Source: a virus
Virus record (IMG/VR): IMGVR_UViG_3300048126_000571
Span: 1-27,341 of that record
DNA: 27,341 nucleotides
Direction: 5' to 3' (one strand)
In this document: piece after piece, positions 18,001 through 25,821 of the stretch
Layout of the letters: every line of letters starts with the position of its first letter
Numbering within the stretch: the first letter of the stretch is position 1
Notes under the pieces: generated by a model
Database searches by the model: none
Seen by the model: the letters and a program-made list of their open reading frames with translations, nothing else
What the model was told of the DNA's origin: nothing
Program-made: the position numbers and the translations under genes

Positions 18001-21000
18001 TTCTTTAGTAGAATTAAAAACAGCTCTTGTTGGTACTGGTGATCTTACAGACACAATTGCTACTTTAAATGTAGGCGACGAAACTGATTTTTCATCTACA
18101 ACCGTTGTTAATGCTATTGCCGAACTTCAAACTGATCTTGGTCAACAAAGTCTACTAACTGCATCGCCATTCCATGCAGATTTATATACAACCACAGGAT
18201 CAACTGCATACGCTAGCACAGATTTCCAATTAGCAATTAATGGTATTACTGCTGCAATCGGTAATGCTGATATTGGTAACGCAATTAATAGTGGTAGTAA
18301 TGAAACTCTCACACAAGCAATTAGACAATTAAGAATTGATATTGGTGATGTTGGTGATAGTGGTGTAAATCTAGCTGCAGCTACAGGTTATTCAGCAACT
18401 AATTTAAAAGCGGCTGTACTTGAAATACAAGGTGATATTGGTGATGTAACTAATATCAATAATGCAACTGGTTATGTAGCTACTAGTGCAGTCACTGGTA
18501 TTACAGAAATTCAAGGATTAATTGGTAATCCTGTTGCTACTGCTGCTAACCTAGGATCAATCAATACTCGAGTTCAAAAAGATACTAATGCCGGAGTTGC
18601 TGCCGGAGCAACTACGATACCAATGGGTGATACAACTGGTATCGTAGCAGGTATGACGGTTTCAAATATAGAAACTGGTCGTACTTCAAGTATTGCAGCC
18701 GGGACTAAAGTAACAACTGTTAATGCCGATAATATTGAGGTAGATACAGATGTTGTTTCAACAATCAATGATACTGATACCTTACGATTTGATGTTTCTA
18801 CTGTTGTAAATGCAATTAACGCTATTGATGCTCGCATTGGGCAGGAAATAAATGCAACAACAATGGGTACTACTGAAGCTACGTTAGTACCAGCAATTAA
18901 AGAAATTACTGATGAGCTAGGTGACGTAACTGCAGGTAACCTTGGTACTACATCAAGTACTATTGTGACATCGATAAGAGAATTAGTTGATGGAACAGGT
19001 GCTGCAACAAGGGCAGTTTCTGGTGTTACAGGTTTAAAATCATCGGGTAAATTAGATAAAATATCTGGTACGAGTACTGTAACCAAAAATCCTACAGTAA
19101 CAGCAAATACTGGCCAAGCTAATATTACTGTAGCAGACGCATCTGATCTACTTATAGGTGCAGTTGTTACAGGTGCTAATATTCCAGCAGATGCATATAT
19201 TGAAAGTATTTCAGGTAACGTTATCACATTAAATAAAAATATTACTGTTGCTAATGTTACAACTAGTACAACTCTTACGTTTACTATGGATCAGTCAATT
19301 TTCGGTAATATTAACTTCTTTGCGCCAGGTTCAGTTGATAACGAAGAAACAGTAATGAAATTTGGTCCGAATACAGTTCTCGATGTTTCTGAAGGAACAT
19401 TGAAAATGTCTAGTGCTAGTGCTGCATTCCAGGTTCAAAGTACATACTTAAAACTACAAGGTACATCGAGGACTGGATCTGGTTTACAAATTGATCGTAG
19501 TGAAATGCCTAATGTTTCAATTGAAGCTGGCTCAGACACATTTATTGAATGGCGAGAAGATTTAATTAGTAATAATAATCCAAGTACTGCTCATAATCTT
19601 AATGATTTAGCGTGGCGTGTTAGAGGTTTAACTGCAGATGATACTAGTGCCGCGGCATATACTGTTCCTAATCTCGATTTCCAAAATGCATATCGTCTAT
19701 TTGGTATTGGTATATTTAACAATGCTAATACTATGGATAATGTTACTGTAACATGGGATGCTGCTGAAAAACACTTTAATGTTTCATTAAACGATACAAC
19801 TACTAATATGACAGGTGGTGGTTCTGGTCCAGCTGGATCGGGAGCAACAGACGGTTTAACTGCATGGGGTACAACTGCTAAGATTCCTCAAATTCATGTG
19901 GATCGTCAGGGTCGAATTGCAGGTATTGCAGAAGTTGATATGGCTAACTTCCTCGGAACATTTAATGTTCTAGGTGAGACTGGTACTCAGACCGTTGCAT
20001 CAGGTAATAATCTTAAATTTGTTGGTACTACAAACGGAACTACAACTGCTGTAACTGATGTTAGTGGTACAAGAACTGTTACAATTGGATTAGATAGTGA
20101 TGTTAGCATTACAAATAACTTAAATGTTGGCAATGACTTTAAAATTAATACAAACAAATTTACAGTTGATGGTACAACTGGTGATACCACAATTGCTGGT
20201 GCTTTAGCTGTAACAGGTTCTATTACTCAAAGTGGTGGTGGATCATTTGGATTCTCTACTACTTCTGCTACAGTTTCATCAAAATCTATTATATTAAATG
20301 CATTGACAACTAATGCAAATGCCGATATTTCAGCTGGTACTAATCAAGCATATCTTCCTGCCGCGGCTTTTATTGCTCACCGTGGATTTAAAACAAGTAC
20401 TGATGTAATTGCAATTGTAGGTGCATTAACGAAAGGTAAAAGATATCGAGTTAAACAGCTAAATACTGGCCAGGCAATTACCAACGCAGAACAAACTGCT
20501 CTAAAAGCAATAGGTGGTGGCCTGACTGACAATCTTGCAAATAACGATATTATTACGGCAGCAACGACAGGTAGTGCTGCTCTTGCTTCTGGTAGTAATA
20601 TTAGATTAAATGAACAAGAACCAGAGGCCAAACTTGCATGGAGCGAATCAAATAGTCAGTTTGTATTATATAGAGGTTCGGACTCAGCAGATGTAAGTAC
20701 AGATACAACTACAGGTGCAATCATTGCTCAAGGTGATACGATTGGATCTGCTACGAAGTTTACTGCTGCTGCAAATAGTGCTAATGAAAACAAACAAGTG
20801 CTCTTCGCGGACGTTACAGGTTCTACTTCACAGCTTCAAAGAAATTCTGGTTTATTATTTAATCCAAGTACAAATAAGCTTACATTAAGCGCTGGCCAAT
20901 TAGATCTTAGTGCTAATTTTAAACATCTTAATGGTATAACTAATATTAATACTGCCACGAACGCCAAACCATTCGAAATAAGCCGACTCGGCGGTAGTGA

Positions 21001-24000
21001 AAGTCAGGTAATGAAAGTTGGTATTACTGATAATGTCGCTATATTTGATTATATTGAAGATACAACTTCTGAAGGTAAGAACGTATTCGGTAAGTACAGA
21101 TTCCTCTTAAACGGTAATCATGGTGATGCTGATGAAATTACTGATCGAATGGCGCTTGAGATTAATAAAGATTCTATTATTGCTCGTGGTCTTACAGTTA
21201 ACACTAATGGTATTGCTGTTACTGGTGGCTCTACACTAGGTGGTGCATTAAATCACACCGGTATGTTTACTCAAGAAAGACACGATGTTGACGGTGCAAC
21301 TGTACTCGGTCATGAATTAAATAATAGAATAATTGGTGCACATTTCCAAAGTAAAGTTACGACTTCTGGTAATAAATCAATTCTGCAAATTGAAGATCGA
21401 CGTTCTACTGCGACTACTGATGGAGCTGAAGTATATAGTAGTGCTACAAAGGGAATACAACACCGGATAGATGGTACTTACATGAGTTTCCTTGACTTCC
21501 AGGCAACAAGTGGTCATGATCATCAAGCAATACTTGGTGGTATATCTCATGGTGCGCGTAAAACTTATATTAGCGGTAATGGTACAACTGCAACTAAAAT
21601 ATACAATAATACTAATAATGCTGCTGCATCTGAATTAGTTTTAGAAACTAAAGCAAGTGGTGTTAATGTTATTGGTAACATGGAAGCAGATTCGGCTGAT
21701 GTAACTGGTAATTTAGTAATTAGAAATGCTGCATTCCCAACAGCTCAAGATCCAATTGGCGGCGCTGATTCTAATTATAATTTAGCTCCGGCTTCTCCAT
21801 TACATATTCTTAAGAGAAGTGCTAATTTGCAAACTGATAATGTATTAGCTACATTTGAAGTACATGGGGCAGATTACGGTGCTACTCCTGGCAAAATCTC
21901 TATTGACTTTAAAGGTCAAGATACAAATAATAAAACAAATTTTGCTCGAATCTCTCAAGCTACAGTTAATGATATTGATTACGGTGATAACAATGAAGCT
22001 ACTTCTAATCTAATCTTTGGTGCTACATCTAACGGTGTGTATGGCGAGAAAATGATTATGACTGGCGGAGGCCGATTAGGTATTGGTTTGCTCAAGCCTA
22101 CGTGTACTCTTGATGTTGATGGTACAACTAAAGCAGCTAGCTTTGTAGTTAATCGTGATGAACCTTCATCAGTAACGGTACAGCAATCTACAATTCCGGC
22201 TGGTCAAACTACTAACTCAATTAATAAAATAACATTAAGCAATAATGGTAATACTGATAGACTTGGTCTAATGCGAGTACAAAGTACACAGTTAGGAACT
22301 ACGGCTGGTAACAGTACGAATCAAGCTGTTTTTGTATGCCGTAATGGTAATACTTCATATTTACAAGTAATCGACCAAAGAGATGGGGATGGTGCAGATT
22401 GGACAACTGCTCATAAACGTCTTGAGTTTGGTATCGATACTACACGTATGAGCTATATTGCACAAAACCTTAATGAAGATTATGGTTTAGAAATTGGTAC
22501 TGCTGGAAATTCAGGTGCGGTGAGTGCAGACAGCTTTACACCACAACCATGGATTCGATTTAGAAAAGCAGCTTCAGGCAACGGCGCTGGTGCTGTTGAA
22601 TTGTATCATGGTAATTCTGGTACTTCTACTAAGAGACTTGAAACAACTTCAAGCGGTGCAAACCTTACTGGTGATTTAACAATCCCAGGAACCGGTAGAA
22701 TATTTATTGGTGATCACGATTACTCTAATAGTGCTCATGGACAAGCAATTGCAAACGCGAAGCTTCATATCAGATCTAATGATGCTAATGACGCTAAGCT
22801 TATTATCGAAGCAGATGCTGATAATAATTCGGAAGGAGCAAATGCTGCACTTGAATTGTGGCAAGACGGTCAACGCGTTGGTGGCCGGATTGAAACAACA
22901 GCTAGTAACGGTGTGCATGCGACGGATTCACTCGATAACTCATTACTTATTTCTGCAATGAATGATGTTGGTGGAAACCAAGCTCATATACAGTTTGCTA
23001 CTGATGGAGATGCACCGCAGTACGGTACAGCTATTGGTAAAGTCAGAATGACAATACTCGATCAGGGTAATGTTGGTATTGGTGTTAATGATCCTGATCA
23101 AAAATTAGAAGTTAGCGGTAATATTAAGTTAAGTGGCATCATCGATCAAAACGGTACTGGCACTAATGACTTCGAAGGTCAAATTGATTGTAATAAGGAT
23201 GTTAAAACAACTGCTTCAGGTAAAGGTTTCTATGCATTTGGTGGTGGTAGTGATTACCTCACAATGACTCATGACGGATCTGGTGGTCATATTACTTCAT
23301 CTGATAAGCTAGAAATTGAAACTCCGACTTTTGAAGTTCGTAAAAGTACTGCTGGTGAGTTAATGATTAAAGCCGTACAAGACGGTGCAGTAACTCTATA
23401 TAATAATAATCTTCAAAAATTAGTTACTACTTCAAGTGGTGTACGAATTGGTCGTGATGCAGATGATGTTGCTTTAGCAAACTATGTAGACGGTACAAGG
23501 TTTAATCCAAGTAATCTTGAAGTTAATCAGATCACGTTTGATCGCGGGCTCAATAGTAATGACGCTGCTTATATAAGATTTGTTTCAACTGCAGCTGCTG
23601 ACAATCCTGCAACAGGCAATCGTTCAGCTTTAGATATTAAAATAACTGATGATGTGTCTGATACTGCATCTACTGCTGATAAGATTAGAATGAGAATGCA
23701 ATCTGGTTCTGTTAATAGTGGTAATGAATATTCATTGGTAGAAATTTCTGGTAAATCAAATGGTTCTACTCGAATGGATCTTACACAGAGTCCAGGAACA
23801 ACAAGTGAAGTAATAGCAGATACATTTTCTGGTGATTTAGCTGGTAATGCTAGCACTGCAACAACACTATCTACTACTCTTGCAGTTGCTAAGGGTGGTA
23901 CTGGTAACACAGCATTTGCAGATAAGGCTGTTATTATTTCTCAGGACAGTGGTACTGATAAATTATCTGCTGTAACAATGTCGACAAATGGCCAGCTACT

Positions 24001-25333
24001 TATTGGTGGCACGTCTGGTCCTGCTGCAGCTACTCTTACTGAAGGTCAAGCTATTGATATTACTAATGGTAATGGATCGATCACAATTGCAGCTGAAACT
24101 GCAACTGATACTACTCTTGGTGTTGCTAAGTTTAATACTGATAACTTCTTGGTATCGGCCGGTGATGTTACAATTAAAGATGGTGGTGTTGCTACTGCTG
24201 AAATTGCTGATGATGCAGTTACTTTTGCTAAGATGCAAAATGTTGCAACTGCTACAATCATGGGTCGAGAGGCCGCTAACAGCGGTGATGCTAAGGCATT
24301 GACTGCAGCTCAAGCTCGTGGAGTACTTAATGTTGATAATGGTGCTGATAACTATGGTAGTTGGAAACTTAAAGGTGGTGCGACTGGTACTACTGACATT
24401 GGTACAGGCGAAACTGTTTCTTTCCAAGGGAGTGGTGCCACAAGCGTAGCAAGAAGTAATAATACTATTACGATATCATCTAGTAATACAACTTATTCTG
24501 CTGCTGGAGCAGATGCTACGGCCAATGCCGGCATATACCTGAATGGTACAACATTTACACTGACGAGTGACATAAGACCTAATACAACTCAGACCTTTGG
24601 TAATAATACTGGAACGAAAATAAAATTTGCAACGCGTTATAACGCGGCCAATCCAGGGATTGAAATGTATACTGCACACAGCAGCTCTGCAGCTTTCTAC
24701 CTTGCGCCAGCCGAGAAGGTGTTAAGTTCAGATCATAGATCAGAGAATAGCAGTTTAGCGTATCAAGGTGTCATCGATGATATATATACAGTTAAAGTTG
24801 CAAAGAAAACACCTACTCTTGATAATGAGCTTTCATCTAAACAGTATGTTGATTCACAAAGAGAATTTATGGGTGGTGGTCGATATGGTGGGGGAGACGG
24901 TGGAACGGCTTCCCATCTACAGAATTGTACACTTGGTAGAATATCAACAGGCAAATATCGCGTTACTATTGCTAAAGGCGGAACAAATGATGGAGCAGAT
25001 GGTTCAGAACACTACTTAATACCATCGCTGGCCCACTCTGGATTAAGAACTACCAGCGGCAATAACCCTTCTACCACCACAGGACCTGGCAATGATTCAG
25101 GTGCAACTGGAGCAATGGAATTACCCGCGGGTAAAGGTCAGTTAACTATTACAGCTTATGTTGAAGATCAAACTACGACACAATTAAAATATATAGTTGA
25201 AATAACAGAGATGCGAGCTGGCAGGGTATACTGGACAAACGATGATGGTCAGCATAATACTAAATTTACTAGACACTACCAGGATTCTGCCTTTACTTGG
25301 ATGTTTAAGTGCGGTCGAGGTGTGACTGAGTAA
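15005..25333 (+). CDS. Giant modular tail fibre protein (3442 aa)
   Basis: An intact 10.3-kb gene, the largest in the window. The N-terminus has the anchor-type motif FEEWRQSTNQVSFDVGPIES. Residues about 140-260 look like a carbohydrate-binding-type beta-sandwich (NNTLRGKTVTFSGTINANSL ... FDDGSIVIESLQL). Residues 557-1332 are an array of about 22 degenerate 'ExqxxIGD' repeats. Two type A modules follow (1197-1262, 1369-1427), a type B module (1806-1869), and long triple-beta-type fibre segments (FTVDGTTGDTTIAGALAVTG; VGIGVNDPDQKLEVSGNIKL). Near the C-terminus are LAVAKGGTGNTAF and DGGVATAEIADDAVTFAKMQ, typical of phage fibres. No S74 peptidase-like autoprocessing domain is seen at the end. 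Start overlaps the previous stop (TAATG). It probably binds the host surface as a trimer. Fibre assignment is confident; domain limits are approximate. Confidence 0.85.
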   Translation: MPQNKETRVSKNSTFEEWRQSTNQVSFDVGPIESNDDLTADSLDKETRLTDQAKTVSVVTGSSSATNIDVGASAGWTGYNAFHSIGSGSSKGSTAHTSRNYVVDASEIVDQRFSVAANGNVTLAPNISIYADNSITGAQNGSDGGMFLEANTFLENNTLRGKTVTFSGTINANSLHSRYSVKAFIKYLSAAPNYNLLDEVTAELTTSNSFSITLDIAEGTVIPQVGFLVSGVNANAAGSFDDGSIVIESLQLAVSAGASEIISDAEEFIRDQSNGFNNVGIRIDLAPDKKVDMTAGHIIFTGASGAPTDFVAGKNIEQYTGNNNSNTREFSAQIVSVVKSGSNITKLLITNAVGVFNPALLIGSADNYSTSAQQIAANKIVRQVTGLLDHGYVRVYKTNSGTTTKLAQGVGIANGFHLPRATFALPLTSGSTLPATYLEGERVYQTANNTKETASNVAFFSAKILIATTTANKYGLGTHGGLILYDTDGTFDPSKNIRGATADLSDVNAVIGNARYSATHNDCVLDNTFSSIIRLNTPAVTGDSFSVEFASAVDAIVEVQDDIGKIEDLATNTVQAKFGASAGQKSLATGDIVTTLNTLQDMIGNNVLPTIANNNHLIPANITTISGLAKSVVDFIGDTDLSDATLGATANTSSTLTDAITTIKNFIGSTDISDIATGEKITTTIAQLHDEVGDVTTLDAAGSATAGGFDTEVLTTALIELRTLVCPGDIDTAQTALSANAGNAANFAATTNTDGVIELQKIVGDRTGLSTDNLIGTSAATNDIVAQINHIKAEIGTAALGTTAAGDIASAINELETNIRGSLGNYTIDNNLNAEATYVINNGIIDALNDLTTYIGNTAISGIGAATTITSAVNKMHAELGDADSLNANPVTALNAGTTDGTGGFRNATGGSDATVVSALTELRQALLGDTAALAAVTNARTDTDTQATLALAKADLANLAGYSKTNIIDAILEIQDLMGDVTSLDNGDNDFNSARITDSLVELKTALVGTGDLTDTIATLNVGDETDFSSTTVVNAIAELQTDLGQQSLLTASPFHADLYTTTGSTAYASTDFQLAINGITAAIGNADIGNAINSGSNETLTQAIRQLRIDIGDVGDSGVNLAAATGYSATNLKAAVLEIQGDIGDVTNINNATGYVATSAVTGITEIQGLIGNPVATAANLGSINTRVQKDTNAGVAAGATTIPMGDTTGIVAGMTVSNIETGRTSSIAAGTKVTTVNADNIEVDTDVVSTINDTDTLRFDVSTVVNAINAIDARIGQEINATTMGTTEATLVPAIKEITDELGDVTAGNLGTTSSTIVTSIRELVDGTGAATRAVSGVTGLKSSGKLDKISGTSTVTKNPTVTANTGQANITVADASDLLIGAVVTGANIPADAYIESISGNVITLNKNITVANVTTSTTLTFTMDQSIFGNINFFAPGSVDNEETVMKFGPNTVLDVSEGTLKMSSASAAFQVQSTYLKLQGTSRTGSGLQIDRSEMPNVSIEAGSDTFIEWREDLISNNNPSTAHNLNDLAWRVRGLTADDTSAAAYTVPNLDFQNAYRLFGIGIFNNANTMDNVTVTWDAAEKHFNVSLNDTTTNMTGGGSGPAGSGATDGLTAWGTTAKIPQIHVDRQGRIAGIAEVDMANFLGTFNVLGETGTQTVASGNNLKFVGTTNGTTTAVTDVSGTRTVTIGLDSDVSITNNLNVGNDFKINTNKFTVDGTTGDTTIAGALAVTGSITQSGGGSFGFSTTSATVSSKSIILNALTTNANADISAGTNQAYLPAAAFIAHRGFKTSTDVIAIVGALTKGKRYRVKQLNTGQAITNAEQTALKAIGGGLTDNLANNDIITAATTGSAALASGSNIRLNEQEPEAKLAWSESNSQFVLYRGSDSADVSTDTTTGAIIAQGDTIGSATKFTAAANSANENKQVLFADVTGSTSQLQRNSGLLFNPSTNKLTLSAGQLDLSANFKHLNGITNINTATNAKPFEISRLGGSESQVMKVGITDNVAIFDYIEDTTSEGKNVFGKYRFLLNGNHGDADEITDRMALEINKDSIIARGLTVNTNGIAVTGGSTLGGALNHTGMFTQERHDVDGATVLGHELNNRIIGAHFQSKVTTSGNKSILQIEDRRSTATTDGAEVYSSATKGIQHRIDGTYMSFLDFQATSGHDHQAILGGISHGARKTYISGNGTTATKIYNNTNNAAASELVLETKASGVNVIGNMEADSADVTGNLVIRNAAFPTAQDPIGGADSNYNLAPASPLHILKRSANLQTDNVLATFEVHGADYGATPGKISIDFKGQDTNNKTNFARISQATVNDIDYGDNNEATSNLIFGATSNGVYGEKMIMTGGGRLGIGLLKPTCTLDVDGTTKAASFVVNRDEPSSVTVQQSTIPAGQTTNSINKITLSNNGNTDRLGLMRVQSTQLGTTAGNSTNQAVFVCRNGNTSYLQVIDQRDGDGADWTTAHKRLEFGIDTTRMSYIAQNLNEDYGLEIGTAGNSGAVSADSFTPQPWIRFRKAASGNGAGAVELYHGNSGTSTKRLETTSSGANLTGDLTIPGTGRIFIGDHDYSNSAHGQAIANAKLHIRSNDANDAKLIIEADADNNSEGANAALELWQDGQRVGGRIETTASNGVHATDSLDNSLLISAMNDVGGNQAHIQFATDGDAPQYGTAIGKVRMTILDQGNVGIGVNDPDQKLEVSGNIKLSGIIDQNGTGTNDFEGQIDCNKDVKTTASGKGFYAFGGGSDYLTMTHDGSGGHITSSDKLEIETPTFEVRKSTAGELMIKAVQDGAVTLYNNNLQKLVTTSSGVRIGRDADDVALANYVDGTRFNPSNLEVNQITFDRGLNSNDAAYIRFVSTAAADNPATGNRSALDIKITDDVSDTASTADKIRMRMQSGSVNSGNEYSLVEISGKSNGSTRMDLTQSPGTTSEVIADTFSGDLAGNASTATTLSTTLAVAKGGTGNTAFADKAVIISQDSGTDKLSAVTMSTNGQLLIGGTSGPAAATLTEGQAIDITNGNGSITIAAETATDTTLGVAKFNTDNFLVSAGDVTIKDGGVATAEIADDAVTFAKMQNVATATIMGREAANSGDAKALTAAQARGVLNVDNGADNYGSWKLKGGATGTTDIGTGETVSFQGSGATSVARSNNTITISSSNTTYSAAGADATANAGIYLNGTTFTLTSDIRPNTTQTFGNNTGTKIKFATRYNAANPGIEMYTAHSSSAAFYLAPAEKVLSSDHRSENSSLAYQGVIDDIYTVKVAKKTPTLDNELSSKQYVDSQREFMGGGRYGGGDGGTASHLQNCTLGRISTGKYRVTIAKGGTNDGADGSEHYLIPSLAHSGLRTTSGNNPSTTTGPGNDSGATGAMELPAGKGQLTITAYVEDQTTTQLKYIVEITEMRAGRVYWTNDDGQHNTKFTRHYQDSAFTWMFKCGRGVTE
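18593..18790 (+). repeat. Dispersed beta module type A, copy 5 (in fibre repeat array)
   Basis: GVAAGATTIPMGDTTGIVAG then MTVSN, IAAGTKVTTVNADNIEVDTD and TDTLRF. It is the closest match to the gp7 copy at 3230-3418 and interrupts the helical repeat array. Confidence 0.6.
18612..18647 (+). other. 11-bp perfect inverted repeat in fibre gene
   Basis: CTACGATACCA (18612-18622) and TGGTATCGTAG (18637-18647) are exact reverse complements separated by 14 bases. They lie at the start of type A module copy 5. No T-tract follows. It could be an mRNA hairpin, or a remnant of how the module arrived, or chance. Confidence 0.5.
19109..19285 (+). repeat. Dispersed beta module type A, copy 6 (in fibre)
   Basis: TGQANITVADASDLLIGAVV, then TGANIPADAYIESISGNVIT and TSTTLTFT. 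It comes directly after the helical repeat array ends and just over 300 bases after copy 5. Confidence 0.6.
20420..20611 (+). repeat. Dispersed module type B, copy 3 (in fibre)
   Basis: GALTKGKRYRVKQLNTGQAI, then NLANNDIITAATTGSAALAS and GSNIRLN. The 'GKrYrvkqln' opening and 'ndiItAatTGsa' close match the gp7 and DUF4815 copies in order, with a different central stretch. Confidence 0.45.
21320..21660 (+). repeat. Duplicated fibre domain, copy 1
   Basis: Contains SILQIEDRRSTATTDGAEVY, KGIQHRIDGTYMSFLDFQ and ASELVLETKASGVNV. It aligns by eye with the segment at 22290-22660 in the order 'LQi.D.R..dga.....k....giD.t.MS', then 'LeT.sSG.n'. Confidence 0.45.
22290..22660 (+). repeat. Duplicated fibre domain, copy 2
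   Basis: Contains TSYLQVIDQRDGDGADWTTA, KRLEFGIDTTRMSYIAQN and TKRLETTSSGANLTGDLTI. It is paralogous to the segment at 21320-21660. Confidence 0.45.
24633..24646. other. Perfect 14-bp palindrome in fibre gene
   Basis: CGCGTTATAACGCG reads the same on both strands and is locally GC-rich in AT-rich DNA. It is in frame within fibre codons for TRYNAA. No function is evident. Confidence 0.5.
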
Positions 25334-25341
25334 TCACTATA

Positions 25342-25347
25342 TATAAT
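25342..25347 (+). promoter_or_regulatory. Possible -10 element in the 41-base gap before the AT-rich gene block
   Basis: TATAAT lies within CTATATATAATATTATG, 33 bases before the next ATG. No convincing -35 hexamer is visible at the right distance. It is not the T4-late octamer, so if used it would suggest an early or middle class promoter. The support is weak. Confidence 0.25.
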
Positions 25348-25374
25348 ATTATGCTGTACAACTTGAGGTGAAAA

Positions 25375-25821
25375 ATGAAGTTATATAATTATATCGAGAA
25401 GGAGATTGATGGAAGTTTGATTTTTACTCAATCTCCAGATCCCTTAGATAGAAAATATGTTTTTGAAATAAAAGAAATAGAAAACTATGGCGATCATATT
25501 AAATATATTGATTGTTGTTACTTAGATGAAAATAATAAACTAGAAATAGATTTAGTAAAAGTTTTAGCTAAAAAAATAAAAGATTTAGAATTTCTTTCTA
25601 AGACTAAAATACAAGAGTTAAGAAGAATGCTTACTGAGGCTTCAGCCTTAGGAAGAAATGATCTTGTAGAAGAAATTGTACGAACTATAAAGGAAGTTAA
25701 TTCCTTTACGAGTTCAGATTTTTCTAGTCTTAAGAGCGTATCAGATATTGAAAATGTTGTTTGCCCTGAATTAACTTTAGATTATGAAGGACTTTATAGT
25801 GAAAAATTATACGGAATATGA
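25375..25821 (+). CDS. Hypothetical protein, 148 aa
   Basis: Not recognised. The product is acidic and soluble-looking, with no signal peptide or membrane segment. The first 60 residues look like a beta-rich domain (YVFEIKEIENYGDHIKYIDC then CYLDENNKLEIDLVKV). The middle, about residues 65-115, is strongly helical (VLAKKIKDLEFLSKTKIQEL then LVEEIVRTIKEVNSF). The ATG is preceded by GAGGTG at 25365-25370, a good Shine-Dalgarno at normal spacing. The gene opens an AT-rich block of three genes and its 3' end overlaps the next gene. Positions 25501-25620 contain only 22 G or C in 120 bases, against 28 in 60 at 24001-24060 in the fibre gene, so base composition differs sharply from its upstream neighbour. 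Confidence 0.75.
   Translation: MKLYNYIEKEIDGSLIFTQSPDPLDRKYVFEIKEIENYGDHIKYIDCCYLDENNKLEIDLVKVLAKKIKDLEFLSKTKIQELRRMLTEASALGRNDLVEEIVRTIKEVNSFTSSDFSSLKSVSDIENVVCPELTLDYEGLYSEKLYGI

Larger units (their letters stand above)
16673..19000 (+). repeat. Degenerate 'ELxxxIGD' repeat array in fibre
   Basis: Residues 557-1332 contain about 22 units spaced roughly 20-45 residues apart, with one longer gap where a type A module is inserted. Each unit has an amphipathic helix of the form 'ai.ElqddIGdvt.l'. Clear examples are LNTLQDMIGN, IAQLHDEVGDVTTLD, VIELQKIVGDRTGLS, VNKMHAELGDADSLN, ILEIQDLMGDVTSLD, IRQLRIDIGDV, VLEIQGDIGDVTNIN and IKEITDELGDV. Hydrophobic spacing suggests repeated short coiled-coil or helical-bundle segments in a trimeric shaft. 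Repeats are not identical at the DNA level. Confidence 0.7.

Noticed and set aside
16673-19000. CRISPR array or DNA tandem repeat
   Set aside because: The repetition is at protein level with variable spacing and diverged codons; there are no identical DNA repeats with spacers.
18574-19227. Long open frame on the minus strand inside the fibre gene
   Set aside because: It is antisense to a clear repeat and module region of the fibre, lacks a ribosome site, and its product is low-complexity Val/Ser/Thr/Ala.
23988-24302. Plus-strand open frame in another reading frame of the fibre
   Set aside because: Leucine- and valine-rich out-of-frame translation of repetitive fibre codons; no family features.
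24900-25333. Diversity-generating retroelement variable region or S74 peptidase-like chaperone at the fibre C-terminus
   Set aside because: No template repeat, no reverse transcriptase gene and no C-type-lectin fold motif are seen, and the final residues lack the catalytic Ser-Lys pattern of S74 domains.
25334-25374. Rho-independent terminator after the fibre gene
   Set aside because: The 41-base gap has no GC stem followed by a T-tract.
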